Made by a program: the position numbers and the translations under genes. Below are positions 1 to 10,895 of a DNA stretch of 64,000 nucleotides, piece after piece. Source of the DNA: Pseudomonas baltica (GTDB lineage: Bacteria > Pseudomonadota > Gammaproteobacteria > Pseudomonadales > Pseudomonadaceae); contig NZ_CP134771.1 in assembly GCF_031880315.1 (NCBI RefSeq), positions 5,275,001 to 5,339,000 on the forward strand, written 5' to 3'. A model generated the notes under the pieces. That model was given only the letters and a program-made list of their open reading frames with translations, did no database searches and was not told where the DNA came from. Every line of letters starts with the position of its first letter. Position 1 is the stretch's first letter.

Positions 1-43
<43 letters not shown>

Positions 44-124
44 ATCGACGACATCAGCTGGCTCATGAGCTCCCACACGAATTGCTTGATTCATTGAAGA
101 AGACGATAGAAGCAGCCCGAAATT

Positions 125-201
<77 letters not shown>

Positions 202-231
202 ATTTTGTGTGGGAAACGCCTGTAGAAATAT

Positions 232-307
232 GGGGCCATAGCTCAGCTGGGAGAGCGCCTGCCTTGCACGCAGGAGGTCAACGGTTCGATCCCGTTTGGC
301 TCCACCA
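232..307 (+). tRNA. tRNA-Ala (TGC anticodon)
   Basis: A 76-nt cloverleaf. The acceptor arm GGGGCCA (232-238) pairs with TGGCTCC (297-303) through one G-T pair. The anticodon TGC sits in the loop TTGCACG, the T-loop is GGTTCGATCC, and CCA is encoded at 305-307. It is the second tRNA of the rRNA operon spacer. Confidence 0.98.
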
Positions 308-390
308 CTTACTGCTTCGTTGCCAAAGCTTAGAAATGAGCACTCCATCAATTGATGGTTGAGTGTTGATTTCTGATCTTTTTCAGAATC

Positions 391-402
391 GTTCTTTAAA
401 AA
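391..402 (+). promoter_or_regulatory. boxA-like antitermination site in the rRNA spacer
   Basis: GTTCTTTAAAAA lies between tRNA-Ala and 23S. It resembles the boxA element (core GCTCTTTA) bound by the NusB/NusE rRNA antitermination complex, and its position ahead of 23S fits. The assignment rests on motif and position only. Confidence 0.5.
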
Positions 403-551
403 TTTGGGTATGTGATAGAAAGATAGACTGGATGACACTTTCACTGGTGTTCATTCAGGCTAAGGTAAAATTTGTGAGTGGCTCTTAAGAGTTTTGCGAA
501 TTTTCGGCGAATGTCGTCTTCACAGTATAACCAGATTGCTTGGGGTTATAT

Positions 552-3443
<2,892 letters not shown>

Positions 3444-3602
3444 ATAACACCCAAGCAATTTGCGACTCGAAAGAGCATCAGATTGCGGTGACTGTGGAGA
3501 TGACACGAACCGAAAGTTCGTCGACTCTGAAGCGACACCCACAAATTATCACATACCCGATTCGCTGGAAGACCGCCCAAACGGTCTGCTGGCAAACAGA
3601 AT

Positions 3603-3722
3603 TTCTTGACGACCATAGAGTATTGGAACCACCTGATCCCATCCCGAACTCAGAAGTGAAACGATGCATCGCCGATGGTAGTGTGGGGTTTCCCCATGTG
3701 AGAGTAGGTCATCGTCAAGATT
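3603..3722 (+). rRNA. rrf: 5S rRNA
   Basis: A 120-nt gene whose ends pair (CTTGACGA near 3605 with TCGTCAAG near 3712). It contains the conserved Pseudomonas 5S core GGAACCACCTGATCCCATCC and the CCGAACTCAGAAGTGAAACG segment. It sits about 160 nt after 23S, and a strong hairpin terminator follows at once, so it is the last gene of the operon. Confidence 0.97.
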
Positions 3723-3730
3723 CAATTCCG

Positions 3731-3770
3731 AAACCCCCATCTGCGAAGGCAGGTGGGGGTTTTGTCTTTC
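3731..3770 (+). terminator. Rho-independent terminator of the rRNA operon
   Basis: A 14-bp stem with one G-T pair, AAACCCCCATCTGC (3731-3744) with GCAGGTGGGGGTTT (3749-3762), closed by a 4-nt loop and followed by a T-rich stretch. It lies a few nucleotides after 5S and ends the operon. Confidence 0.9.
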
Positions 3771-3810
3771 TGGTGCCTGGCAAAGTCAAAGTCAAAGTCA
3801 AGATCAACAG

Positions 3811-3880
3811 CTTCGCGGGCAAGCCTTGCTCCCACGGTATGCACGGCATGCAATTGTGGGGGCAAGGCTCGCCCGCGAAG
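3811..3880. repeat. Inverted pair of Pseudomonas REP elements (REPIN)
   Basis: The left copy CTTCGCGGGCAAGCCTTGCT with CCCAC (3811-3835) and the right copy GTGGGGGCAAGGCTCGCCC with GCGAAG (about 3856-3880) are near-perfect inverted copies around a short spacer. They match the short palindromic REP family that is very abundant in fluorescens/putida-group genomes. A run of three direct AAAGTC repeats precedes it (about 3782-3800). It lies between the rRNA terminator and the 3' end of a LysR gene, a typical extragenic site. Confidence 0.85.
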
Positions 3881-3979
3881 GGGGCGACCCTGCCAAACAT
3901 CTCAATCGCCGTAATACTCACCATGTTTTGTGTTTATGCTCAGCCAAAACTATATGTTTTATATATATCAAAAACAGCT

Positions 3980-4873
3980 TCAGACCGACCCCGCAATAAA
4001 CCCCCTCAGCCATTGATGGGCGGGATCCCGATGCAGGCGTTCAGGCCAGAACATCGCCATTTCATAACCGGGAATCGGCACGGGCGGCTCCATCACCTGC
4101 AAGCCGCCATGGCCCGCCACCAGCCGAGCCGGCAGCAGCGCCACCAGATCGGTGCTCGCCAGCGCTGCCGCGACGAACAGAAAATGCGGCACCGACAACA
4201 CCACTGTGCGGCTCAAGCCGCGTTCGGCCAGCACCTGGTCAGTGATGCCGATAAACCCGCCCCCATCCGGCGAAACCATAACGTGTTGCAACTGGCAGAA
4301 CAGCTCGAGGCTCGGCGCCTGGTCCAGCAGCGGATGACCAATGCGACTGGCGAGCACATAGCGCTCGCTGTACAGCACCTGCATATGCAGGCCCGCCGGA
4401 GCATCGTCGCGGGTATGAAAACCCAGATCGATATGGCCGTCTTCGGCGTCCTTGGCCATACGTGAAGGGGCCTTTTCGATCACTGCCAGGCGCGTGTGCG
4501 GCGCGGCATCGCGCAGGCCCGCCAGCACCGGCAGCAAAATGGTCGAGGCGCTATTGTCGGAGGCGGCGATTCGCCAGGTATGTGTGGCCTGCAGTGGATC
4601 GAAAGGCCCTGCCGGCGCGATCGCCTGGGTCAGGGCTTCCAGCGCCCGGCGCAGTGGCTCGCGCAACGCGTCCGCCTTGGCGGTCGGGCGCATGCCGCGC
4701 GGGCCCGGCAACAACAGCGGATCATCGAACACATGGCGCAGTTTGGAGAGATGCACGCTCACCGAGGGCTGCGACAGATGCAAACGCTCGGCTGTGCGGG
4801 TGACATTGGGGTCAGCCAGCAACGCATCGAGGGTGACCAGCAAATTGAGGTCGACGCGACGTAGATTATTCAT
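3980..4873 (-). CDS. LysR-family transcriptional regulator
   Basis: A 297-residue protein with the LysR layout: an N-terminal winged helix-turn-helix (about residues 6-65, with VTRTAERLHLSQPSVSVHLS) and a C-terminal effector-binding domain (about 90-290). The start at 4873 (MNNLRRVDLN) is preferred over the upstream ATG at 4888 because AGG lies 7 nt before it and family members usually begin a few residues before the helix. It is divergent from the quinone reductase at 4963, with 89 bp between them. The gap holds two near-direct repeats, TAATACCTGCCA and TAATATACCTGGCA, that could be its sites. The likely targets are the reductase and perhaps the leuCD-like pair beyond; the effector is unknown. 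Confidence 0.9.
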   Translation of the reverse strand: MNNLRRVDLNLLVTLDALLADPNVTRTAERLHLSQPSVSVHLSKLRHVFDDPLLLPGPRGMRPTAKADALREPLRRALEALTQAIAPAGPFDPLQATHTWRIAASDNSASTILLPVLAGLRDAAPHTRLAVIEKAPSRMAKDAEDGHIDLGFHTRDDAPAGLHMQVLYSERYVLASRIGHPLLDQAPSLELFCQLQHVMVSPDGGGFIGITDQVLAERGLSRTVVLSVPHFLFVAAALASTDLVALLPARLVAGHGGLQVMEPPVPIPGYEMAMFWPERLHRDPAHQWLRGFIAGSV

Positions 4874-4962
4874 GGTAATACCTGCCATATCAGCTATTCA
4901 TTTCTAATATACCTGGCAAAAACCTAGGCTGAGCATTACCCGATCAACATACAGAGCCAGCC

Positions 4963-5778
4963 ATGAAAATCCTCATTGTCTACGCCCACCCCGAGCCGCA
5001 GTCCCTCAACGGCGCCCTCAAGGATTTCGCCGTGCAGCATTTGCAACAGGCCGGTCACCAGGTGCAGGTGTCCGACCTGTACGCCATGCAGTGGAAGGCC
5101 GTCCTCGACGCCGAAGATACCCGCGAGCAGATCGACCCCCGGCGTTTCTACCCCGACCGTGATTCAGAACACGCCTTTGCCTGCGGCCTGCAAAGCGCCG
5201 ACATCACTGCCGAGCAGCAGAAACTGCTCTGGGCCGACACCGTAATCCTGCAGTTTCCGCTGTGGTGGTTCAGCCTGCCGGCAATCCTCAAGGGCTGGGT
5301 GGAGCGCGTGTACGCCTACGGCTTTGCCTACGGCGTGGGCGAGCATTGCGACACGCACTGGGGCGATCGTTACGGTGAAGGGACCCTGGCCGGCAAGCGC
5401 GCCATGCTGATCGTCAGCGCAGGCGGCTGGCAGTCCCACTACAGCCCGCGCGGCATCAACGGCCCGATCGAGGATTTGCTCTACCCCATCCACCACGGGG
5501 TGCTGTATTACCCGGGCTTCGAGGTGCTGCCGCCCTATCTGATCTACCGCACCAGCCGCGTCGACGAGGCCCGTTTCGCTGTGATCCGTTCAGAGCTGGC
5601 GCAGCGCCTGGATACCCTGGCGACCACCACGCCGATCGCCTTCAGGCCGCAGAACGGCGGCGCCTATGCCATTCCCGAACTGACCTTGCGTGACGATATC
5701 GCTCCAGGCCGCACCGGCCTGCGCATCCATGTCGAAAGCGAGGCTATCGAAAGCCCATCTGCCGCACCGCGTGGCTGA
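4963..5778 (+). CDS. NAD(P)H quinone reductase, flavodoxin-like fold
   Basis: A 271-residue protein of the NAD(P)H dehydrogenase (quinone)/KefF-MdaB-NQO1 family, which makes two-electron reductions of quinones or similar acceptors with bound flavin. The sequence shows the N-terminal nucleotide-fold strand with YAHPEPQSLNGAL (about residues 6-18), the core motif QFPLWWFSLPAILKGWVERV (about 93-112) and GKRAMLIVSAGGW (about 144-156). No signal peptide is present, so it should be cytoplasmic. It is divergent from a LysR gene and about 100 bp upstream of a leuC-like gene on the same strand. The link to leuCD is positional only. Confidence 0.9.
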   Translation: MKILIVYAHPEPQSLNGALKDFAVQHLQQAGHQVQVSDLYAMQWKAVLDAEDTREQIDPRRFYPDRDSEHAFACGLQSADITAEQQKLLWADTVILQFPLWWFSLPAILKGWVERVYAYGFAYGVGEHCDTHWGDRYGEGTLAGKRAMLIVSAGGWQSHYSPRGINGPIEDLLYPIHHGVLYYPGFEVLPPYLIYRTSRVDEARFAVIRSELAQRLDTLATTTPIAFRPQNGGAYAIPELTLRDDIAPGRTGLRIHVESEAIESPSAAPRG

Positions 5779-5880
5779 TCCTACACACTTCATGTTCCAC
5801 GCTATCACTGCCAGGCCATTGTTGGCGGCCTCGGGTTCTCTGACCATAGACGAACCGCGACCGCCAATGAGGGCCTTCCC

Positions 5881-7302
5881 TTGAACCCCGCCAGAACGCT
5901 CTACGACAAACACATCGACTCCCATCGCGTCTGCGACCTGGACGACCAGGGCCACGTGCTGCTGTACGTCGATCGCCAGGTGATCAACGAATACACCAGC
6001 CCCCAAGCCTTCAGCGGCCTGCGCGCGGCCGAACGCTCGGTCTGGCGCCCCGGTACCGCCCTGGCCGTGGTCGACCACGTCAACCCCACCGCCCCGCAAC
6101 GTGTCGCGCAAATGCCTGATCCGGGCGGCGCCCGGCAGGTCTCCTACCTGGCCGAAAACTGCCACGACTTCGGGATCGAACTGCTCGACATCCTCGACAA
6201 GCGCCAGGGCATCGAACACGTGATCGCGCCGGAGCAGGGCTTCGTCCTGCCAGGCATGGTGATTGCCGCCGGTGACAGCCACACCACCACCTATGGCGCG
6301 CTAGGGGCCTTCGGTTTCGGTATCGGCACCTCGGAAATCGAGCACTTGCTGGCCTCGCAAACGCTGGTCTACAAGCGCCTGAAAAGCATGCGCGTGCGAG
6401 TCGATGGCGCGCTCGCCCCAGGGCTGACTGCCAAGGACGTGATCATGGCGCTGATTCGCCAGATCGGCACGGCCGGCGCCAGTGGCTACGCCATCGAATT
6501 CTGTGGGTCGACCATCGATGCGCTCAGCGTCGAAGCACGCATGACTGTCTGTAACATGGCGGTCGAAGCAGGTGCGCGCGGTGCTTTCATGGCGCCGGAT
6601 GATAAAGTCTTCGCCTATCTCGAGGACAAACCCCGCGCGCCCAAAGGCGAGTTGTGGATTCAGGCACTTGCCAGCTGGCAGCACCTGCACAGCGATGCCG
6701 ACGCACGCTTCGACCGCGAAGTCGCCCTGGACGCCAGCACCCTGGAGCCCATGGTCACCTGGGGCACCAGCCCGGACCAGGCCGCGCCCATCAGCGGTTG
6801 CGTGCCCGACCCGCAAGGGGTCAGCGACCTGATCCTGCGCCAGGACATGCACCGCGCCTTGCAGTACATGGGCCTCGATGCCGGCACGCCGCTCAGCGAT
6901 ATCGTCATCAGCCACGCCTTCATCGGCTCCTGCACCAACGCGCGGATCGAGGACCTGCGTGACGCCGCCCGCGTGGTGCGTGGCCTGCGGGTCGCCAGCC
7001 ATGTGCGAGCGATCATCGTGCCGGGCTCCACCGAAGTGCGCGAGCGGGCACAGGCCGAAGGGCTGGCGCAGATCTTCATCGACGCGGGCTTCGAATGGCG
7101 GCAGTCCGGCTGCTCCATGTGCCTGGCGATGAACGACGACGTGCTGGCCCCCGGCGACCGCTGCGCGTCCAGCACCAACCGCAACTTCGAAGGCCGTCAA
7201 GGCGCCGGTGCGCGCACCCACCTGATGAGCCCGGCCATGGTCGCCGCCGCCGCGATCGCCGGCCATCTCACCGATATCCGCCATGCTGGAGTGCGCCCAT
7301 GA
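5881..7302 (+). CDS. 3-isopropylmalate dehydratase-like large subunit (LeuC family)
   Basis: A 473-residue protein of the aconitase superfamily, matching LeuC over its full length. LeuC with LeuD isomerises 2- and 3-isopropylmalate through a [4Fe-4S] cluster; paralogues act on citraconate, methylmalate or similar hydroxyacids. Cluster cysteines are visible in SCTNARIEDL (about 348-357) and SGCSMCLAMN (about 408-417). The N-terminus ARTLYDKHIDSH matches the family, which supports the TTG start at 5881, and GAGGG lies 6 nt upstream. Its stop overlaps the leuD-like start (ATGA). No leuB or leuA lies nearby, so a catabolic role on another substrate is plausible. Confidence 0.9.
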   Translation: MNPARTLYDKHIDSHRVCDLDDQGHVLLYVDRQVINEYTSPQAFSGLRAAERSVWRPGTALAVVDHVNPTAPQRVAQMPDPGGARQVSYLAENCHDFGIELLDILDKRQGIEHVIAPEQGFVLPGMVIAAGDSHTTTYGALGAFGFGIGTSEIEHLLASQTLVYKRLKSMRVRVDGALAPGLTAKDVIMALIRQIGTAGASGYAIEFCGSTIDALSVEARMTVCNMAVEAGARGAFMAPDDKVFAYLEDKPRAPKGELWIQALASWQHLHSDADARFDREVALDASTLEPMVTWGTSPDQAAPISGCVPDPQGVSDLILRQDMHRALQYMGLDAGTPLSDIVISHAFIGSCTNARIEDLRDAARVVRGLRVASHVRAIIVPGSTEVRERAQAEGLAQIFIDAGFEWRQSGCSMCLAMNDDVLAPGDRCASSTNRNFEGRQGAGARTHLMSPAMVAAAAIAGHLTDIRHAGVRP

Positions 7303-7913
7303 GCCTGCAACCCTTCACCCAGGTCAGCGGCAAGGCCGCACCGATCCTTGCCGCCAACGTCGACACCGACGTGATCATGCCCAAGCAGTTTCTCAAGGGC
7401 ATCGACCGTGCCGGCCTCGATCGCGGGCTGTTTTTCGACCTGCGCTTCCTGCCGGATGGCCAGCCCGATCCACGCTTCGTGCTCAATCAGCCGGCCTGGC
7501 GAGGTGCCCGTTTCCTGGTGGTCGGGCCCAACTTCGGCTGCGGATCGAGCCGCGAGCATGCGGTCTGGGGCTTGCAGCAGATGGGCATCCGCGCGTTGAT
7601 CGGCAGCAGTTTCGCCGGGATCTTCTACGACAACTGCCAGCGCAACGGCGTACTGCTCATCACCCTCGAAGCGGCCGTGGTGCAAGGGGTGGGACACGTG
7701 GTGAGCCAACCGGAGCAGGCGACCATCGCCATCGATCTGGAGGCGCAGCAGATTCGCCTGGCCAACGATCAGGTCATCGACTTCCAGATCGACACCCTGC
7801 GCAAGACCTCTTTGCTGCTGGGCCTGGACGCGATCGGCAGTACCCTGCAGCGCCGCGAACAGATCCTCGCATTCGAGCGCCGCCACCTGGCGGACAATCC
7901 CTGGCTGCGATAG
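7299..7913 (+). CDS. 3-isopropylmalate dehydratase-like small subunit (LeuD family)
   Basis: A 204-residue swivel-domain subunit that pairs with the LeuC-like protein. It has the family hallmark GPNFGCGSSREHAVWGL (about residues 69-85), which positions substrate against the large subunit's iron-sulfur cluster. Length matches LeuD. The start is the ATG of the ATGA overlap with the upstream gene, implying translational coupling; a longer upstream reading frame only overlaps leuC. A minus-strand LysR gene ends 2 bp after it, convergently. The substrate cannot be read from sequence. Confidence 0.92.
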   Translation: MSLQPFTQVSGKAAPILAANVDTDVIMPKQFLKGIDRAGLDRGLFFDLRFLPDGQPDPRFVLNQPAWRGARFLVVGPNFGCGSSREHAVWGLQQMGIRALIGSSFAGIFYDNCQRNGVLLITLEAAVVQGVGHVVSQPEQATIAIDLEAQQIRLANDQVIDFQIDTLRKTSLLLGLDAIGSTLQRREQILAFERRHLADNPWLR

Positions 7914-7915
7914 CG

Positions 7916-8830
7916 TCAGGTCGACAGCGTCTTGAAGTGCTCCTGCAGAAACTCCACGCAAGCGCGCAGCTTGCCGGAATACGCCAGCCGCGTCGGGTAC
8001 ACCGCCCAGACGTTGGCCGGCTGGCTGTAGTTGGGCAACACCTGCACCAATCGACCTTGCTCCAGCATCGGTCTCACATCCCACAGCGAGCGCAACAGCA
8101 CGCCGCGGCCATCCAGCGCCCACTGCAAGACGATCTCGCCATTGTTCGACGACAGCGGCCCGCGCACCCGCACGCTGGTACTCTCGGCACCGCGCTGTAA
8201 CTCCCACAGGCCAAAGGCATTGTCACGCTCCTTGATCACCAGGCAGTCGTGTTGCTCCAGCTCCAGGAGCGTCTGCGGCGTGCCGCGCCGTTGCAGGTAA
8301 TCGGGCGCGGCGCACAGCACGCGGCGGTTGGTCACCAATTGGCGGCCGATGTGCTGGCCGGGGATGTCATCGCCCACGCGGATTTCGAGGTCGAAGCCTT
8401 CGTTGACGATGTCCACCGTGCGGTCGAACAGGTCCAGGCGGATCTCCAGATCGGGGTATTGCGCCGCCAGCAGCGACACGGCCGGCGCCACATGGTTGCG
8501 CCCGAAACCGAAGCTGCTGCACAGGTGCAGATGGCCGTTGGGCAGGGCGCGGGCGTCGGCGAGTTCGTCATGCAGTTGCACGAAGTCGTCGAGAATCCTC
8601 AGCGCCCAACGCTGCACCCGCTCGCCGTCTTCGGTCAGGGTGGTACGTCGGCTGGTGCGGTGCAGCAGCCGCGTGCCCAGTGTGGTTTCGAGGATCTGGA
8701 TGCGTTTGCTCACATAGGCGGGAGACTGCCCCAGCTCAGCGGCCGCAGCGGCAAAACCGTGCTGGCGGATGACGGTGAGGAATACCCGCAGGTCTTCGGG
8801 AAGGGGCACGGTGTCTTTCTTGAGGGTCAT
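7916..8830 (-). CDS. LysR-family transcriptional regulator
   Basis: A 304-residue protein with an N-terminal LysR helix-turn-helix (FAAAAAELGQSPAYVSKRI, about residues 26-44) and an effector domain of the DmlR/TtdR-like subgroup (SSFGFGRNHVAPAV, EIRVGDDIPGQHIG). The start at 8830 (MTLKKDTV) is chosen because the 28 residues further upstream are Arg/Cys-rich and unlike the family; the ribosome site ahead of it is weak, so the start is uncertain. It ends 2 bp from the leuD-like gene in convergent orientation and lies downstream of the dehalogenase gene on the same strand. The target is unknown; leuCD-like genes or a distant locus are possible. Confidence 0.88.
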   Translation of the reverse strand: MTLKKDTVPLPEDLRVFLTVIRQHGFAAAAAELGQSPAYVSKRIQILETTLGTRLLHRTSRRTTLTEDGERVQRWALRILDDFVQLHDELADARALPNGHLHLCSSFGFGRNHVAPAVSLLAAQYPDLEIRLDLFDRTVDIVNEGFDLEIRVGDDIPGQHIGRQLVTNRRVLCAAPDYLQRRGTPQTLLELEQHDCLVIKERDNAFGLWELQRGAESTSVRVRGPLSSNNGEIVLQWALDGRGVLLRSLWDVRPMLEQGRLVQVLPNYSQPANVWAVYPTRLAYSGKLRACVEFLQEHFKTLST

Positions 8831-8914
8831 GGTAGGCGGGCGCTGGCAGCACAAGGGGCCAGCATAGCATCGGCGCCGGTGTCGAGGCCGACAGCGGCGC
8901 CACCAGGCAAGCAT

Positions 8915-9790
8915 CTAGCGCAAAAAGGCCAAAGCCTCGGCCAGCAGTAATTCGGGCGCTTCCTCGGCAACATAATGGCCGCACGGCAGCGCCTTGCCGC
9001 GTACATCCAGGGCGACTTTCTGCCACTCTTCGAGCGGCTTGAAGCAGCGCCCGACCGTGCCGTCCTGACCCCACAGCACCAGCAACGGCAGCGCAAGGGA
9101 ATGGCCGGCGGCGATATCGGCGCGATCATGTTCCAGATCGATGCCTGCGCTGGCGCGGTAGTCCTCACAGATCGATTGCGCGCTGCCAGGCCGCTGCAGG
9201 CAGCGCAGGTATTCGCCGAACGCTTCATCGGTAAACGGCGCCAGGCCCGCGCTGCGGCTGCCCATCACGCTGCGCAGATACAGCGGCGGGTCGGCCTCGA
9301 TCAGCGTTTCGGGCAATGGCGTCGGACGGATCAGGAAGAACCAGTGCCAATAGGCACGGGCAAAGGCTTCGCTGGTCTGCTCGTACATCGCCAGCGTTGG
9401 GGCGATGTCCAGCAGCACCATGCGCCGCACGGCTGCGCTGTGGTCCAGCGCCAGACGATGGGCGACCCGTGCACCGCGGTCGTGGGCCAGCACGCTGAAG
9501 CTGTCGAAGCCGAGTGCACGCATCAATTCGACATTGTCGACAGCCATTTCGCGTTTGCTGTAATGGCCGGCTCCGTCGCTGATGGGAGGCCTGGCGCTGT
9601 CGCCATAACCGCGCAAGTCGGCCGCCACCACGGTGAAATGTTCGGCCAGTCGCTCGGCGACCTTGTGCCAGATCACGTGGGTTTGCGGGTGGCCGTGCAA
9701 CAGCAGCAAGCCCGGGCCGTTACCGCCGATGCGGTAGGCGATGTCGACGCCATTGACGTGACGCAGATGTTTCTCGAATCCAGCAAACAT
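8915..9790 (-). CDS. Fluoroacetate/haloacetate dehalogenase-type alpha/beta hydrolase
   Basis: A 291-residue alpha/beta hydrolase closely resembling haloacetate dehalogenases (EC 3.8.1.3), which cleave the carbon-halogen bond of haloacetates. The nucleophile motif is HDRGAR, giving Asp104 instead of the serine of esterases, with the halide/carboxylate-binding arginines Arg105 and Arg108. Asp128 fits as the acid of the triad, YWHWFF supplies the halide-binding His149-Trp150 pair, and CGHYVAEEAPE supplies the catalytic His272. The oxyanion motif LHGHPQTH is also typical. The start at 9790 has GAGGG 8 nt upstream. It follows a GntR gene on the same strand with a 106-bp gap. The activity is a family inference; related enzymes can also be esterases or epoxide hydrolases. 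Confidence 0.87.
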   Translation of the reverse strand: MFAGFEKHLRHVNGVDIAYRIGGNGPGLLLLHGHPQTHVIWHKVAERLAEHFTVVAADLRGYGDSARPPISDGAGHYSKREMAVDNVELMRALGFDSFSVLAHDRGARVAHRLALDHSAAVRRMVLLDIAPTLAMYEQTSEAFARAYWHWFFLIRPTPLPETLIEADPPLYLRSVMGSRSAGLAPFTDEAFGEYLRCLQRPGSAQSICEDYRASAGIDLEHDRADIAAGHSLALPLLVLWGQDGTVGRCFKPLEEWQKVALDVRGKALPCGHYVAEEAPELLLAEALAFLR

Positions 9791-9896
9791 GCAGGTGGCC
9801 CTCGGGATGTTTTTCCCATCCTGGGCCACCGCGGGGGCCGCTGGCAATCGGCAAAGCGTGATGGGCCGGTTCATGAATCGTGTTGTTGCGTGCTGA

Positions 9897-10589
9897 TCAG
9901 TCGGCCTCCAGCCACACCTCGGCTCCACGTTCGAGCATGTTCTGCGCGGTGCTGAAAAAATGTGTGCCGATTAGCGCCACCGTCAGGTCCGCATCGCGGG
10001 CGGTCACCGCCGCCAGCAGTTGTTGGTGCTCATGATCGAGGTCGCGTTCGTCGTGGTGGATCATCGACGCGGCGATCAGCCGGTAGCGCTCGCCCTGCAC
10101 GTACAACTGCTCGCGCAGCTTGAGCAGCCAGGGGCTGTCGCATGCCGCGACGATGCTGTCGTGAAAATGATTGTGCGCGCTGTACCAAGGCGCCGAGGGC
10201 AGGGCAAAGCGATGGCCGTCGCGCGCCGGCGTGTGCATCAAGCGGTGATAGGCGCCGACCACCGCCGACTCCCATTCGATATCGCCCAGGCTCAACGAGC
10301 GGCGAATGCACAGTGCCTCGATCTCGATGCGCACGCGGGTGATGTCGAGCAGTTCGGCGGCCGACATCGCCGCCACGCTGAACCCCCGTTGTGGCGTGGC
10401 CGTTACCAGCCCTTCTGCGCTCAGACGCGTCAGGGCCTCGCGGACCACCCCGGTACTGACCAGCAGCTCCTCGGCCATCTGGCTGATTTTCAGGCGCAGG
10501 CCGGGGCGTAGTTGCCCGGTGACCAAGCGCACGCGCAGTTGCTGGTACACGGTTTCGATCACGCCCAAGGGCGAAGTGGTCTTGCTCAT
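9897..10589 (-). CDS. GntR/FadR-type transcriptional regulator (FCD domain)
   Basis: A 230-residue regulator (from the ATG at 10589) with an N-terminal winged helix (about residues 12-75, containing KISQMAEELLVSTGVVREALTRL) and an all-helical FCD ligand domain with the metal/ligand-site sequence HNHFHDSIV (about 143-151). An in-frame ATG at 10655 would add 22 residues; neither start has a strong ribosome site. It is divergent from the ABC/monooxygenase operon at 10896 and upstream of the dehalogenase gene. It is the natural candidate regulator of both. FCD regulators usually sense small carboxylates; the ligand here is unknown. Confidence 0.9.
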   Translation of the reverse strand: MSKTTSPLGVIETVYQQLRVRLVTGQLRPGLRLKISQMAEELLVSTGVVREALTRLSAEGLVTATPQRGFSVAAMSAAELLDITRVRIEIEALCIRRSLSLGDIEWESAVVGAYHRLMHTPARDGHRFALPSAPWYSAHNHFHDSIVAACDSPWLLKLREQLYVQGERYRLIAASMIHHDERDLDHEHQQLLAAVTARDADLTVALIGTHFFSTAQNMLERGAEVWLEAD

Positions 10590-10895
10590 CAGGGGGCTCG
10601 GTCCATGGCTCGTGGCAATCGTTGACGTTGCTGCACGGCCGACATTTTGCCGCAAAAGCCTGCGCGGTACGCCTGCGAAAATCGCATAACCTCAGAACAA
10701 ATCAATTCTTCTTAAAAAAATTAATTTTATTTAGAGTCGCACCCTGTGCCTGCCTGCACACCGCAGCAGGGCATCGACCTCTTCAGCCTATTCGACAACG
10801 GAACGCTCTGGTCAGCCATCAACCCACCCTTCGTGGAGCGTTCCGTTGAGCCTGCTTTTTTCCGCCCGTGTCGGCGCTCGCACCGAGCGCAGTCG
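10590..10895. other. Divergent intergenic region (GntR / ABC operon)
   Basis: About 306 bp without a gene. It holds an AT-rich patch (about 10700-10740) against a GC-rich background, suited to a promoter, and a perfect 13-bp inverted repeat described separately. I found no convincing -35/-10 pair and no small open frame with a ribosome site. Confidence 0.6.
10796..10848. promoter_or_regulatory. Perfect 13-bp inverted repeat upstream of the ABC operon
   Basis: CAACGGAACGCTC (10796-10808) is repeated exactly inverted as GAGCGTTCCGTTG (10836-10848), with a 27-nt spacer. It ends 47 bp before the permease start and lies between the divergent GntR gene and that operon. It could be a paired operator or an RNA hairpin in the leader; a T-run (10856-10861) follows at 7 nt, so attenuation or a terminator is also possible. 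Confidence 0.55.

Noticed and set aside
3488..4465. A 325-residue plus-strand frame
   Set aside because: It runs through the 5S gene, the terminator, the REP pair and the antisense of a LysR gene.
10611..10640. A possible sigma-54 promoter (TGGCA...TTGCT) ahead of the ABC operon
   Set aside because: The spacing between the GG and GC elements is 14 nt rather than 10.
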